Positions 31,486-39,039 are shown, numbered from the stretch's first letter. The stretch is 43,930 nt of DNA from SIG440 sp045591035 (GCA_045591035.1 JAZNSG010000018.1:1-43930); one strand, 5' to 3'. Made by a program: numbers and translations. The notes: generated by a model from the letters alone, not told the origin.

Positions 31486-32793
31486 ATGGCACAAGAAAAA
31501 ACAGTTAAAATAATCGGGGCAGGACTTGCAGGTTGTGAAGCTGCGTGGCAACTTGCAAAACGGGGAATAGGCGTAAAGCTTTATGAAATGAAACCCCAAA
31601 AAATGAGCCCGGCTCACAAATCTGAAAATTTTGCAGAGCTTGTTTGCAGCAATTCTCTTCGCGCCGACGGTTTGGCAAATGCCGTGGGTCTGCTTAAAGA
31701 GGAGATGCGGAAATTGGACTCGCTCATAATGGAATGTGCGGATGCAACCCGTGTGCCGGCGGGTGGTGCTTTGGCGGTTGACCGTGACGGATTTTCAAAA
31801 ATGGTAACCGAGCGCATAAAAAGTAATCCGAATATTGAAGTTGTCTCGGAAGAAGTAACAGAAATATGCCCCGATGAATATACTATAGTTGCGGCAGGAC
31901 CTTTGGCGTCAGATGAGCTATCCAAAGCAATTGCAAAGCTGTGTGGTGGAGAGGGTCTGCATTTTTTTGATGCAGCAGCTCCCATAATAACCTTTGACAG
32001 CATTGATATGTCAAAGGCTTTTAAGGCTGCCCGTTACGGGAAAGGCGGAGATGATTATATAAACTGTCCTATGACCCGTGAAGAATATATTGCCTTTCGG
32101 AATGCACTTCTGTCAGCAGAAACAGCACCGGTCCACGAAGGGGTTGAAGACCCGAAGGTCTTTGAGGGCTGCATGCCGATTGAGGTTATGGCGAAACGTG
32201 GCGAAGATACCATGCGGTTTGGACCGCTGAAGCCTGTGGGGTTGACAAGCCCTCATGACGGAAGCCGTCCTTATGCGGTTGTTCAATTGCGCCAGGATAA
32301 TGCCTCGGCAAGTATGTATAATATAGTAGGTTTCCAGACCCACTTGAAATTTGGTGAACAAAAACGAGTGTTCAGTATGATTCCGGGGCTTGAAAATGCA
32401 GATTTTGTGAGATACGGAGTTATGCATCGCAATACCTATATAAACTCTCCCGGCTGTCTGACGGATAATTATAACATGAAGGAATTTGAAAAAATCTACT
32501 TTGCCGGACAGATAACAGGGGTAGAGGGATATATAGAATCAGCAGCATCGGGGCTTTGGGCAGGGATATGTGCGGCTTTTCGCATAAACGGAGAAGAACC
32601 GCCGGTTATTTCTGCAAAAACAGCACTGGGCGCTTTGGCGAAATATGTTTCCAATCCTGCCATAACAGATTTTCAACCCATGAATGTGAATTTTGGTATT
32701 TTTGAAGACCTGGGCGTTCGCATAAAGGATAAAAAGGAAAAAGCAATGAAATATGCCCAGCGAAGCCTTGAAGAAATTGATGTTTTGTTATAA
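31486..32793 (+). CDS. trmFO: TrmFO, folate/FAD-dependent tRNA (uracil-54-C5) methyltransferase
   Basis: 435 residues. Forms ribothymidine at position 54 of tRNA with methylenetetrahydrofolate as carbon donor and FADH2 as reductant, in place of SAM-dependent TrmA. FAD-binding GAGLAGCEAA at 11-20, the VCSNSLRAD motif near 50, conserved GGCMPIEVMA-type segment (EGCMPIEVMAKRG) and YFAGQITGVEGYIES near the C-terminus. Start at the ATG after GAAAGGACGAAAAAT; the longer frame overlaps the promoter. In many Bacillota it lies next to topA or codY, which is not the case here. Confidence 0.95.
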   Translation: MAQEKTVKIIGAGLAGCEAAWQLAKRGIGVKLYEMKPQKMSPAHKSENFAELVCSNSLRADGLANAVGLLKEEMRKLDSLIMECADATRVPAGGALAVDRDGFSKMVTERIKSNPNIEVVSEEVTEICPDEYTIVAAGPLASDELSKAIAKLCGGEGLHFFDAAAPIITFDSIDMSKAFKAARYGKGGDDYINCPMTREEYIAFRNALLSAETAPVHEGVEDPKVFEGCMPIEVMAKRGEDTMRFGPLKPVGLTSPHDGSRPYAVVQLRQDNASASMYNIVGFQTHLKFGEQKRVFSMIPGLENADFVRYGVMHRNTYINSPGCLTDNYNMKEFEKIYFAGQITGVEGYIESAASGLWAGICAAFRINGEEPPVISAKTALGALAKYVSNPAITDFQPMNVNFGIFEDLGVRIKDKKEKAMKYAQRSLEEIDVLL

Positions 32794-32817
32794 TGTGGAA
32801 CTGACTCTGACTTTCCT

Positions 32818-32892
32818 TGTCATTCCGAGGGAAGTGCTAACGACGAGGAATCTTAACCGAAAGGCGAGATTCTTCACTTCGTTCAGAATGAC
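32818..32892 (+). repeat. Dispersed palindromic repeat, copy 1 (complete)
   Basis: Left arm starts TGTCATTCCGAGGGAAG and ends GAGGAATCTT; linker AACCGAAAGGC; right arm GAGATTCTTCACTTCGTTC then AGAATGAC (32866-32892). The right arm is the imperfect reverse complement of the left. The left arm carries about ten extra bases, which in other copies read CGTC-AGC-GACG, a small side hairpin. Confidence 0.88.
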
Positions 32893-32903
32893 CTTCCACC
32901 CTT

Positions 32904-32940
32904 TGTCATTCCGAGGGAAGCGTCAGCGACGAGGAATCTC
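32904..32940 (+). repeat. Dispersed palindromic repeat, copy 2 (left arm only)
   Basis: A full left arm (TGTCATTCCGAGGGAAG to GAGGAATCTC) with no matching right arm. It stops 22 bases before the GIY-YIG start codon. Confidence 0.88.
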
Positions 32941-32962
32941 AAAATAATAAGGAGTATAAAGT

Positions 32963-33250
32963 ATGTACTATGTTTACATTCTTACGAACAAAACAAACAC
33001 AGTGTTGTACACAGGGATAACGAATAATTTGGAAAGACGACTATATGAGCATAGAAATAAAGTTCATGCTGGATTTACAAGCAAGTATAATGTAAATAAA
33101 TTGGTTTATTATACTCTTGCTGATGATGTAAATGAGGCAATAGCTTTTGAAAAACAGATAAAAGGGTGGCGGAGAAGTAAAAAAATCAGCCTGATAGAAT
33201 CTCAAAATCCTGAATGGAGCGATTTGGGGATTGAATTAGATTTACTGTGA
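32963..33250 (+). CDS. Single-domain GIY-YIG endonuclease (UPF0213/YhbQ-like)
   Basis: 95 residues, just the catalytic domain. VYI at 4-6 and YTG at 16-18 correspond to the GIY and YIG strands; R25/R26 and H30 lie on the catalytic helix and E63 is the metal ligand. The family nicks DNA; cellular roles of these small members are mostly unknown. AAGGAG lies nine bases before the ATG, with no recognisable promoter. Bracketed within 25 bases on each side by copies of the palindromic repeat, which suggests a functional or evolutionary link between nuclease and repeat. AT-rich and lysine-rich compared with the core genes nearby. Confidence 0.9.
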   Translation: MYYVYILTNKTNTVLYTGITNNLERRLYEHRNKVHAGFTSKYNVNKLVYYTLADDVNEAIAFEKQIKGWRRSKKISLIESQNPEWSDLGIELDLL

Positions 33251-33255
33251 CCTCT

Positions 33256-33322
33256 TGTCATTCCGAGGTAAGCGTCAGCGACGAGGAATCTCAAGAGATT
33301 CTTCACTTCGTTCAGAATGACA
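33256..33322 (+). repeat. Dispersed palindromic repeat, copy 3 (complete, tight hairpin)
   Basis: Begins six bases after the GIY-YIG stop. Left arm then AA and right arm (33295-33322), so the arms almost touch. A partial right end (TTCAGAATGACA) follows at 33335-33346. Confidence 0.88.
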
Positions 33323-33476
33323 GTGGGGTATGTGTTCAGAATGACAAAAGGGTAAAAATTCAGACTTGAAATATGCCATCCGAAAAGCGATATTTCTGTA
33401 AAAAAGCCCTTGAAAATTTAATTCAGTAAAAATATTGGAAAAAATTTAAAAAATTCGTAAAATTTATCCAAAACTC

Positions 33477-33505
33477 TTGACATAATACAAACTTAGTATT
33501 ACAAT
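33477..33505 (+). promoter_or_regulatory. S-layer promoter P1
   Basis: TTGACA (33477-33482), 17-bp spacer, TACAAT (33500-33505). Confidence 0.75.
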
Positions 33506-33559
33506 ATATGACATAGGAATGGATTTTTTTATCAATATATAGTTAAAACCGCATCTTTT

Positions 33560-33589
33560 TTGACAAAAGAATTGAAAAAGTATTACAAA
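33560..33589 (+). promoter_or_regulatory. Possible S-layer promoter P2 (weak -10)
   Basis: TTGACA (33560-33565), 18-bp spacer, TACAAA (33584-33589). Confidence 0.4.
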
Positions 33590-33612
33590 TCTGTTACATT
33601 TTCAAATTCGTG

Positions 33613-33642
33613 TTGACATATGCGGTGTATTGGTGATATAAT
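33613..33642 (+). promoter_or_regulatory. S-layer promoter P3
   Basis: TTGACA (33613-33618), 18-bp spacer, TATAAT (33637-33642). Perfect hexamers; predicted start near 33649. Confidence 0.82.
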
Positions 33643-33754
33643 CTGTATAAGTTAATGGGTTTATTGTGTGATTTGACGCCTGTTAACAAAACACATTACT
33701 TTCGTAAAAAAAATTAAAACAATATATTTTATTAAACAAGGAGGATTTGAGACT

Positions 33755-36733
33755 ATGTTAAATCTCAAAAAAGTGATTGCTTCTATCTGCGTTATCGCTA
33801 TGGTACTCAGCACAGTTGCTTTTGGTGCAACTTATACTGACGTTGCTGAAGACAGCGCTTACTATGAAGCAGTTGAAACACTCAACAAACTCGAAATCGT
33901 TACAGGTTACGAAGACGGCACTTACAAGCCTGAAGATGGCGTAACAAGAGCTGAAATGGCTGCTCTTATCGCTCGTATCCAGGGTTACGGTGAAACCGCT
34001 AAAGCACAGGTTGCTACATCTTTCACAGATGTTCCTGCAACTCACTGGGCTTCAGGTTACATTGCTAACGCTGCTGGCATGGGCATCATCAACGGCTATG
34101 GCAACGGAACATTCGGTCCTGAGGATCCGGTTCTTTACGAACAGGCTGTAAAGATGGTTATGGCTACTCTTGGTTACACACCTTTCGCTGAAAAGAACGG
34201 TGGTTACCCCACAGGTTACCTCGCAGCAGCTCAGAGATATGATGTATCTTTGGCAGTTGCTAACGCTGTTGTAGGCGCTGAAGCTAACCGTGGTACAGTT
34301 GCTCAGATTCTTGCTAACGCTATTGACACACCTCTCATGGTTCAGTCAAAGTGGAACACAAACGGCGAAGTTGAATACGTAATCGCTGACGGCAAGAGCT
34401 ATGACTACAAGACTCTCATGAGCGAGAACCTTGGTTACGTTAAAATCCGTGGTGTTGTTGAATCTAACACTGTTTCTGATATCGCTGCTGCTAAGACAAT
34501 CGATACAACAGCTGACGCTGTAATCGAAATCGATGTTCTTGACACATTCGATACAAACAACAAGGATTTCGACACATTGGTTAAGGCTTCTTCTTATGAC
34601 TACATTGTTGGCGAAACAGACGCTGAGGAATATCTTGGCCGTTCAGTTATCGCTTACGTTAAGAAGGTAGACAACAAATACGAACTCATTTCTATCGCTG
34701 TTGACACAGCAAGAGACGAAGAACTCGTTATCACTGTTGACCAGTATGACACAGTTGGCACAAACGTAGTTAACTACTACAAAGATGGCGCTAACAACAC
34801 AACTGAAATCAAGACAGAAGCTGGTATCGCTGTTATCTTGAATGGTGCTTACCAGGGTACAGGTGCTGCTACAATCGGCACAGTTCTTGCAAATGCTGCA
34901 AACTTCGGTGGCGCTATCACATTTGTTGATAACGACGAAGTTAAGGGTTACAACGTTGCATTCATCGACCTCGCTTCTACCGGTGTAGTTAAGAAGGTTA
35001 CTGATGATGGTATCCTCTTCCACAACAATGTTACTTGGTTCGATACAAACGTAGCAAAAGAAATCGAAATCGATGCTGACGATGAAACAAAGGTATTCGT
35101 GCTCCTTAAGGATGGCGAAGCTATCGAAGTTAGCGAACTCGCTGAATGGGATGTTCTCTCAATCTATGCAGTTAGCGAAACTTCTAACCTTATCGTAGCT
35201 GAAGTTGTTGCTAACGAAGTTGTTGGCACAATCACTTCAAGAAAAGCTTCTGCTACATCTGTTGGCGGTTACGCTTACAAAGTGGCTGACGCTTGGTATG
35301 ATGTAGCTACAGGCGCTTACGGTAGAGCAGACCTCGGCGTTGGCGAAGGTGGTACGTTCTACGTTGACGAATTTGGTAAGATTGCTGCATTCGTAGAAGA
35401 TGCTGCTCTTGCTGGTGGTGCTACTGCTAACTACGCTTACATTGCTGGTGCTGCTTGTGAAAAGGCTGCATTTGGTGGTGCTGGTGTTGATGTTAAGCTC
35501 CAGATGGTAACAGCTGAAGGTGTTGTTGTTAAGAGCCTCAAGTCTAATGCTAGAATCGAATATGCTGCTGACACAAGAGTTGATATCGACCTCACAAGCT
35601 GGACAGATGCTAATGATGATGGTACACCTGAAACAGGTTCTACACATTACGGCTACATTACCGGTATGATTGGTGAAGTTGTTCAGTATGTTGAAAACAG
35701 CAACGGTGCTATCACAAAGCTCACAAACGCTCTCTATGACACAGACGAATTCAAAGCTATCAGCCTTGGTGGCGATGATGAAACTGACGTAGACAAGAAG
35801 TATGATGCTGAGAACGGCAAGTTCGATAACTTCGGTTATGTTGATGCTGATGCTCTCGTATTCATCATTGACTTTGACGTAGACTCTGCTGGTCCTGACG
35901 GTGCTGACATTTCTAACGCTAAGCTCGGCTCAATGGCTGACCTTGACGATGAAAACATTTACGCATTTGCAAAGGCTTACGCTGACAAGAAGGCTGAAGA
36001 TTGCAACATCCTCGTTGTTTCTTACAACTCACTTGCAACATCTACAACTTCAAGCATAGCTGTTGTTAAGGAAGCTGGCGAAAGCACAAATGCTGATGGC
36101 GAGGCTATCTGGACACTTACCTACCTCATCGATGGTGAAGAAGTTACTGCTGATACAACTGCTGACGTAGTAGCTACATTTGGTACACTTCCCACAGAAG
36201 GTGACGTTCTTAAGGTTAAGGTTGGTTCTGAAGGCGTAATCACAAACCTCACATCTATCTGGAACTTTGCTACTGGTGTTAGAGACACTAAGATTGCTGC
36301 TGTAGATGGTGATGCTGTTGATAACACACCTGGTACACTTATTGATTCTGCTGGTTCATACACAACTGGACAGCACTTCGCTGGTGGCGTTGTAACAAAC
36401 TACAAAGAATCTTCAACAGAAGCTACAATCGGTGGCAACACTTACAAGCTTTCAAAGGCTGCTAACGTATACGTAATTGATACAACCGGTAAGAACATCG
36501 TTATCAAGAATGGTTCTGACGGCAACTTCAAGTACTTTGAAGCTATCTATGATGCAGCTAACGACAACAAGATTGACATCTATGTTGGCGATACAAAGAT
36601 CGAAAACAACAAGACAGCTGCTGAAGCTCAGGCTTTTGCTGACCATGTATATGTAAGATCTTATGACGGTAAGGTTACAGATGTAGTTATCGTTAAGGGT
36701 CCTGACATGAAGGTTAAGGTTAACGCTGACTAA
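33755..36733 (+). CDS. S-layer protein with N-terminal SLH domains
   Basis: 992 residues. A signal peptide (about 1-25, cleavage after AFGA) is followed by SLH domain 1 (26-78, TYTDV to TRAEMAALIARIQGY), SLH domain 2 (89-141, SFTDVPATHWASGYI to GPEDP) and a degenerate third (about 145-192). SLH domains bind pyruvylated secondary wall polymers. The remaining ~800 residues are acidic, rich in Ala, Val, Thr, Asp and beta-branched residues, with no cysteine-rich or enzymatic motif, as expected of a crystalline surface-layer body; they match no family I recognise. Codon use is very narrow (GCT, AAC, GTT, ACA dominate), typical of an extremely abundant protein. Tandem promoters and a strong terminator agree. 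Repeat clusters flank it on both sides. Confidence 0.88.
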   Translation: MLNLKKVIASICVIAMVLSTVAFGATYTDVAEDSAYYEAVETLNKLEIVTGYEDGTYKPEDGVTRAEMAALIARIQGYGETAKAQVATSFTDVPATHWASGYIANAAGMGIINGYGNGTFGPEDPVLYEQAVKMVMATLGYTPFAEKNGGYPTGYLAAAQRYDVSLAVANAVVGAEANRGTVAQILANAIDTPLMVQSKWNTNGEVEYVIADGKSYDYKTLMSENLGYVKIRGVVESNTVSDIAAAKTIDTTADAVIEIDVLDTFDTNNKDFDTLVKASSYDYIVGETDAEEYLGRSVIAYVKKVDNKYELISIAVDTARDEELVITVDQYDTVGTNVVNYYKDGANNTTEIKTEAGIAVILNGAYQGTGAATIGTVLANAANFGGAITFVDNDEVKGYNVAFIDLASTGVVKKVTDDGILFHNNVTWFDTNVAKEIEIDADDETKVFVLLKDGEAIEVSELAEWDVLSIYAVSETSNLIVAEVVANEVVGTITSRKASATSVGGYAYKVADAWYDVATGAYGRADLGVGEGGTFYVDEFGKIAAFVEDAALAGGATANYAYIAGAACEKAAFGGAGVDVKLQMVTAEGVVVKSLKSNARIEYAADTRVDIDLTSWTDANDDGTPETGSTHYGYITGMIGEVVQYVENSNGAITKLTNALYDTDEFKAISLGGDDETDVDKKYDAENGKFDNFGYVDADALVFIIDFDVDSAGPDGADISNAKLGSMADLDDENIYAFAKAYADKKAEDCNILVVSYNSLATSTTSSIAVVKEAGESTNADGEAIWTLTYLIDGEEVTADTTADVVATFGTLPTEGDVLKVKVGSEGVITNLTSIWNFATGVRDTKIAAVDGDAVDNTPGTLIDSAGSYTTGQHFAGGVVTNYKESSTEATIGGNTYKLSKAANVYVIDTTGKNIVIKNGSDGNFKYFEAIYDAANDNKIDIYVGDTKIENNKTAAEAQAFADHVYVRSYDGKVTDVVIVKGPDMKVKVNAD

Positions 36734-36760
36734 TCATTGTTGATTAACTAAGCTGAAATT

Positions 36761-36790
36761 AAAGAGACGACTTCGGTCGTCTCTTTTTTT
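36761..36790 (+). terminator. Terminator of the S-layer gene
   Basis: AAAGAGACGAC, TTCG tetraloop, GTCGTCTCTTT, then more T. Eleven-bp stem. Confidence 0.92.
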
Positions 36791-36816
36791 GTTGGTTTAG
36801 ATTCTTCACACTACCC

Positions 36817-36867
36817 TGTCATTCCGAGGGAAGCACAGCGACGAGGAAGCTCAAGAGATTCTTCACA
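36817..36867 (+). repeat. Dispersed palindromic repeat, copy 4 (right arm truncated)
   Basis: Left arm with GAAGCACAGCGACGAGG variant, then GAGATTCTTCAC and a break. A 13-base right-arm scrap AGATTCTTCACAC also precedes it at 36799, so a segment of about 57 bases is duplicated in tandem with copy 5. Confidence 0.82.
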
Positions 36868-36873
36868 CAATCC

Positions 36874-36950
36874 TGTCATTCCGAGGGAAGCGATAGCGAC
36901 GAGGAATCTCAACCGAAAAGGCGAGATTCTTCACTTCATTCAGAATGACA
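36874..36950 (+). repeat. Dispersed palindromic repeat, copy 5 (complete)
   Basis: Left arm, linker AACCGAAAAGGC, right arm to AGAATGACA. Two further right-end tips (TCAGAATGACA) lie at 36962-36972 and 36986-36996. Confidence 0.85.
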
Positions 36951-36996
36951 GTGGGGGATATTCAGAATGACAATGGGGAGGCAGCTCAGAATGACA

Positions 36997-37263
36997 ATGC
37001 CCCCGAAGACGGGCAGAAAAAAAGAGCGCCTTTTAAAAAGGCGGAGGCATACAGAGAGTTGTGAACGTGGGAAGAAATTTTTTCGCAAAAATGCCGAAAA
37101 TTATTCAGTTCCCGACCTTCGGCATTTTTAGTCAAGCAACCCGATATATATCGGGTTACCGAAGACGGCGGAGAAATTTTTGACGAGAGAACTAGTCTCT
37201 GTCAGGCTCTGCCTTTGGCGCAACAGTTTTTGCTCCACTTTTTCTAAAAAGTGGAAAAGAAAT
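36997..37263. other. Hairpin-rich non-coding stretch
   Basis: No gene seen. Hairpins: CGCCTTTTAAAAAGGCG (37027-37043); AAAAATGCCGAA with TTCGGCATTTTT (37087-37129), a bidirectional terminator-like stem; a perfect 20-bp palindrome AACCCGATATATATCGGGTT (37138-37157); and CCACTTTTT-CT-AAAAAGTGG near 37234-37253. Confidence 0.55.
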
Positions 37264-37439
37264 TGTCATTCCGAGGGAAGCGCAGCGGCGAGGAATCTCA
37301 TTACAATTCCTCCGAGTTTGCTATGCTGCCCCCCGTCTCGGCTCTCGCCTCGGTCGGTGCAAAACAATTGACACCGGCAATTTGCGCCCCTTTACTACAT
37401 AGGGAGCCTTTGAGATTCTTCACTTCGTTCAGAATGACA
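37264..37439 (+). repeat. Dispersed palindromic repeat, copy 6, split by a 111-base insert
   Basis: Left arm at 37264-37300 (GAAGCGCAGCGGCGAGG variant) and a perfect right arm at 37412-37439. The two are separated by 111 bases of GC-richer sequence at the point where the other copies have 2-12 bases. Confidence 0.82.
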
Positions 37440-37510
37440 AGCGGGGGCAGTTTAGAATAACAACAGGATAAACATTCAAGTGCCATAGGTGCTCGACATT
37501 ACCTATACAA

Positions 37511-37544
37511 AAAAGAGGCTGTGGGATTTCCCACAGCCTCTTTT
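37511..37544. terminator. Bidirectional terminator at the 3' end of the DUF89 gene
   Basis: AAAAGAGGCTGTGGG, ATTT loop, CCCACAGCCTCTTTT. Leftward it is followed by a T run (complement of 37508-37513). Confidence 0.85.
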
Positions 37545-37564
37545 AATCATTTTAATAAATTATT

Positions 37565-38452
37565 CTAATTCACATTTATCCTTTTTTCATTCAAAAACAT
37601 ATAACTATATCGCGGGGCGTTAAACATTTCGCAGAACTTGTCGCACTTGCACATAAACATATAATATATATTCAAGCCTGTGCCTTTAAGTGTCTCAAAA
37701 TTACCCATGCCCTTTGAAATGATAATGTCAGCATTATTTATAAGCTCCAGACTTTCGGCGTTAATTCTTTCAATGACTGTTCCGGCGATTCCTGTTCCGT
37801 TAGCGGTAACAGAAACTATTTCATCAAGACCAACCTGATGGGCATCGTCCATTGTTGCATCGTTAAGAACGTCACGACCTCTTACTATGACGTTAATGGT
37901 TATTTCGGGGTATTTCTCTTTCAACAAGCTTATAAGAAGCTTGTCAAAAACAATTTCGCCGCAGTTGTCGGTGAGATATACCAGTCGTTTGCATTGCTTG
38001 AGCTCTTTTTCAAAATTTGAGAACTCGGCCATATCAAGGGCAACATTTTTTGTTTCGCCAATAAGTGAACGAAGCTTTTCTTCGTTTATATCTGACAAAG
38101 CACCAAAGTCAATGTAGTTGCCCGTGAAAGCATAGCACATTGCCAAATAAAGGCTGTTTTCACTCTTTTTTATTTCTTCGGCAATTTCTTCTTCGAAAGA
38201 CATCAAAAGTCGGTTATACTTGGCTTTTACTGCTGAATAGTCAAAGGTGTCAATGCCGTACTTATTTTGAAGAGCAGTTATTTCTTCCATAATTTCGGGT
38301 GCAGTCATAGTTATGGGTGACTCGGAAATAATTTTAAGAAGCTCTTTAACGTATAGTGTTTTCTGCTCGTCGTCTATGTTTATTGCTTTTGTGTTTGCGT
38401 ATTTGTCAAGCAAACATTTTATGCACTGGTGGTCGGTGTACAGGCTGTTCAT
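37565..38452 (-). CDS. DUF89 family protein (damage-control phosphatase-like)
   Basis: 295 residues. Family motifs: TDNCGEIVFDK (aspartate and asparagine for the metal), VRGRDVLNDATMDDA, and ISKGMGNFETL. DUF89 proteins are metal-dependent phosphatases proposed to remove damaged or excess phosphorylated metabolites; the substrate here is unknown. N-terminal CIKC (cysteines near 12-15) and later CKCDKFCEMF are cysteine-containing segments seen in archaeal and clostridial members. Start at the ATG seven bases after GGGGGAT; an ATG five codons earlier has no binding site. Confidence 0.85.
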   Translation of the reverse strand: MNSLYTDHQCIKCLLDKYANTKAINIDDEQKTLYVKELLKIISESPITMTAPEIMEEITALQNKYGIDTFDYSAVKAKYNRLLMSFEEEIAEEIKKSENSLYLAMCYAFTGNYIDFGALSDINEEKLRSLIGETKNVALDMAEFSNFEKELKQCKRLVYLTDNCGEIVFDKLLISLLKEKYPEITINVIVRGRDVLNDATMDDAHQVGLDEIVSVTANGTGIAGTVIERINAESLELINNADIIISKGMGNFETLKGTGLNIYYMFMCKCDKFCEMFNAPRYSYMFLNEKRINVN

Positions 38453-38518
38453 TTCAACATCCCCCATATATATTTGTTTTTATTGTTAGACCTATCCGAG
38501 AAAAGATAGAGTATAAGC

Positions 38519-38550
38519 AAAGTTCCCCATTCTTGCGAATGAGGAACTTT
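38519..38550 (-). terminator. Hairpin downstream of tRNA-Trp
   Basis: AAAGTTCC and GGAACTTT arms with inner ATTC/GAAT pairs around TTGC. The T run after it is poor, so it may act as a processing or weak termination signal. Confidence 0.6.
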
Positions 38551-38626
38551 TGGCAGGGGCAGTAGGATTTGAACCCACGACTTACAGTTTTGGAGACTGT
38601 CGCTCTACCAGCTGAACTATACCCCT
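38551..38626 (-). tRNA. tRNA-Trp (anticodon CCA)
   Basis: A 76-base cloverleaf on the minus strand with encoded CCA. The acceptor AGGGGTA pairs with TGCCCCT; the anticodon stem ACAGT/ACTGT encloses CTCCAAA with CCA. The discriminator is G, a tryptophan identity base. Confidence 0.94.
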
Positions 38627-38630
38627 ATGT

Positions 38631-38662
38631 AAAGAGTGCTTCTAAACCTAAAAGCACTCTTT
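38631..38662 (-). terminator. Hairpin between rpsT and tRNA-Trp
   Basis: AAAGAGTGCTT (38631-38641) pairs with AAGCACTCTTT (38652-38662). Leftward only three T follow, so some transcripts may run on into the tRNA; on the plus strand it has a T run. Confidence 0.6.
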
Positions 38663-38675
38663 TTTAAAGTTTAAT

Positions 38676-38936
38676 TTACGCAATACTGTTCATCTTAGCA
38701 GCATACTGGCTCTTTCTGCGAGCAGCTGTGTTTTTGTGAAGAATACCTTTAGCAACAGCCTGGTCAGTCTTCTTAACAACATTTGCGTATGCAACAGAGG
38801 CGTTATCTTTGCCCCCTTCAAGAGCTTCTTCAAACTTTTTAACAGCAGTTTTGAGCTGTGATTTGATCATCTGGTTCTGAAGAGTCTTTGTAGCGATAAC
38901 CTTAACTCTCTTTTTTGCGGATTTAATGTTAGGCAT
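38676..38936 (-). CDS. rpsT: 30S ribosomal protein S20 (bS20)
   Basis: 86 residues, nearly all helix and very basic. PNIKSAKKRVKVIATKTLQN at the N-terminus and KGILHKNTAARRKSQYAAKM near the end are diagnostic. S20 binds 16S rRNA helices at the base of the body. GGAGGTGAAATC precedes the ATG. Located outside the main ribosomal cluster, as usual. In some Bacillota rpsT lies beside gpr and holA; not here. Confidence 0.97.
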   Translation of the reverse strand: MPNIKSAKKRVKVIATKTLQNQMIKSQLKTAVKKFEEALEGGKDNASVAYANVVKKTDQAVAKGILHKNTAARRKSQYAAKMNSIA

Positions 38937-39010
38937 GATTTCACCTCCAACTGAAAAAATTCTATATTACTTCAAGCATAATTGTTTATTTCTGCAAGTC
39001 AGCACTTAAT

Positions 39011-39039
39011 ATAATAGCACATGTTTTTTAAAAAAGCAA
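39011..39039 (-). promoter_or_regulatory. Promoter of rpsT
   Basis: On the minus strand TTGCTT (complement of 39034-39039), 17-bp spacer, TATTAT (complement of 39011-39016). Confidence 0.65.

Larger units (their letters stand above)
33347..33754 (+). other. AT-rich regulatory region of the S-layer gene
   Basis: Non-coding. It holds two good and one weaker sigma-A promoter and ends in a leader of about 105 bases with the binding site AAGGAGG seven to eight bases before the ATG. Confidence 0.7.

Noticed and set aside
34643..35647. Long antisense open frames within the S-layer gene
   Set aside because: They arise from the narrow codon use of the sense gene, are rich in Cys/Ser/Asn, and lack ribosome binding sites.
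32818..37439. Repeated sequence resembling a CRISPR array
   Set aside because: Spacing between copies is irregular, the repeats are long imperfect hairpins of two arms, some are truncated, and no cas genes are near.
37180..37486. Short open frames on both strands in the repeat region
   Set aside because: They are translations of the palindromic repeat arms (such as CHSEGSAA and ASFVILNEVKNL) and have no ribosome binding sites.
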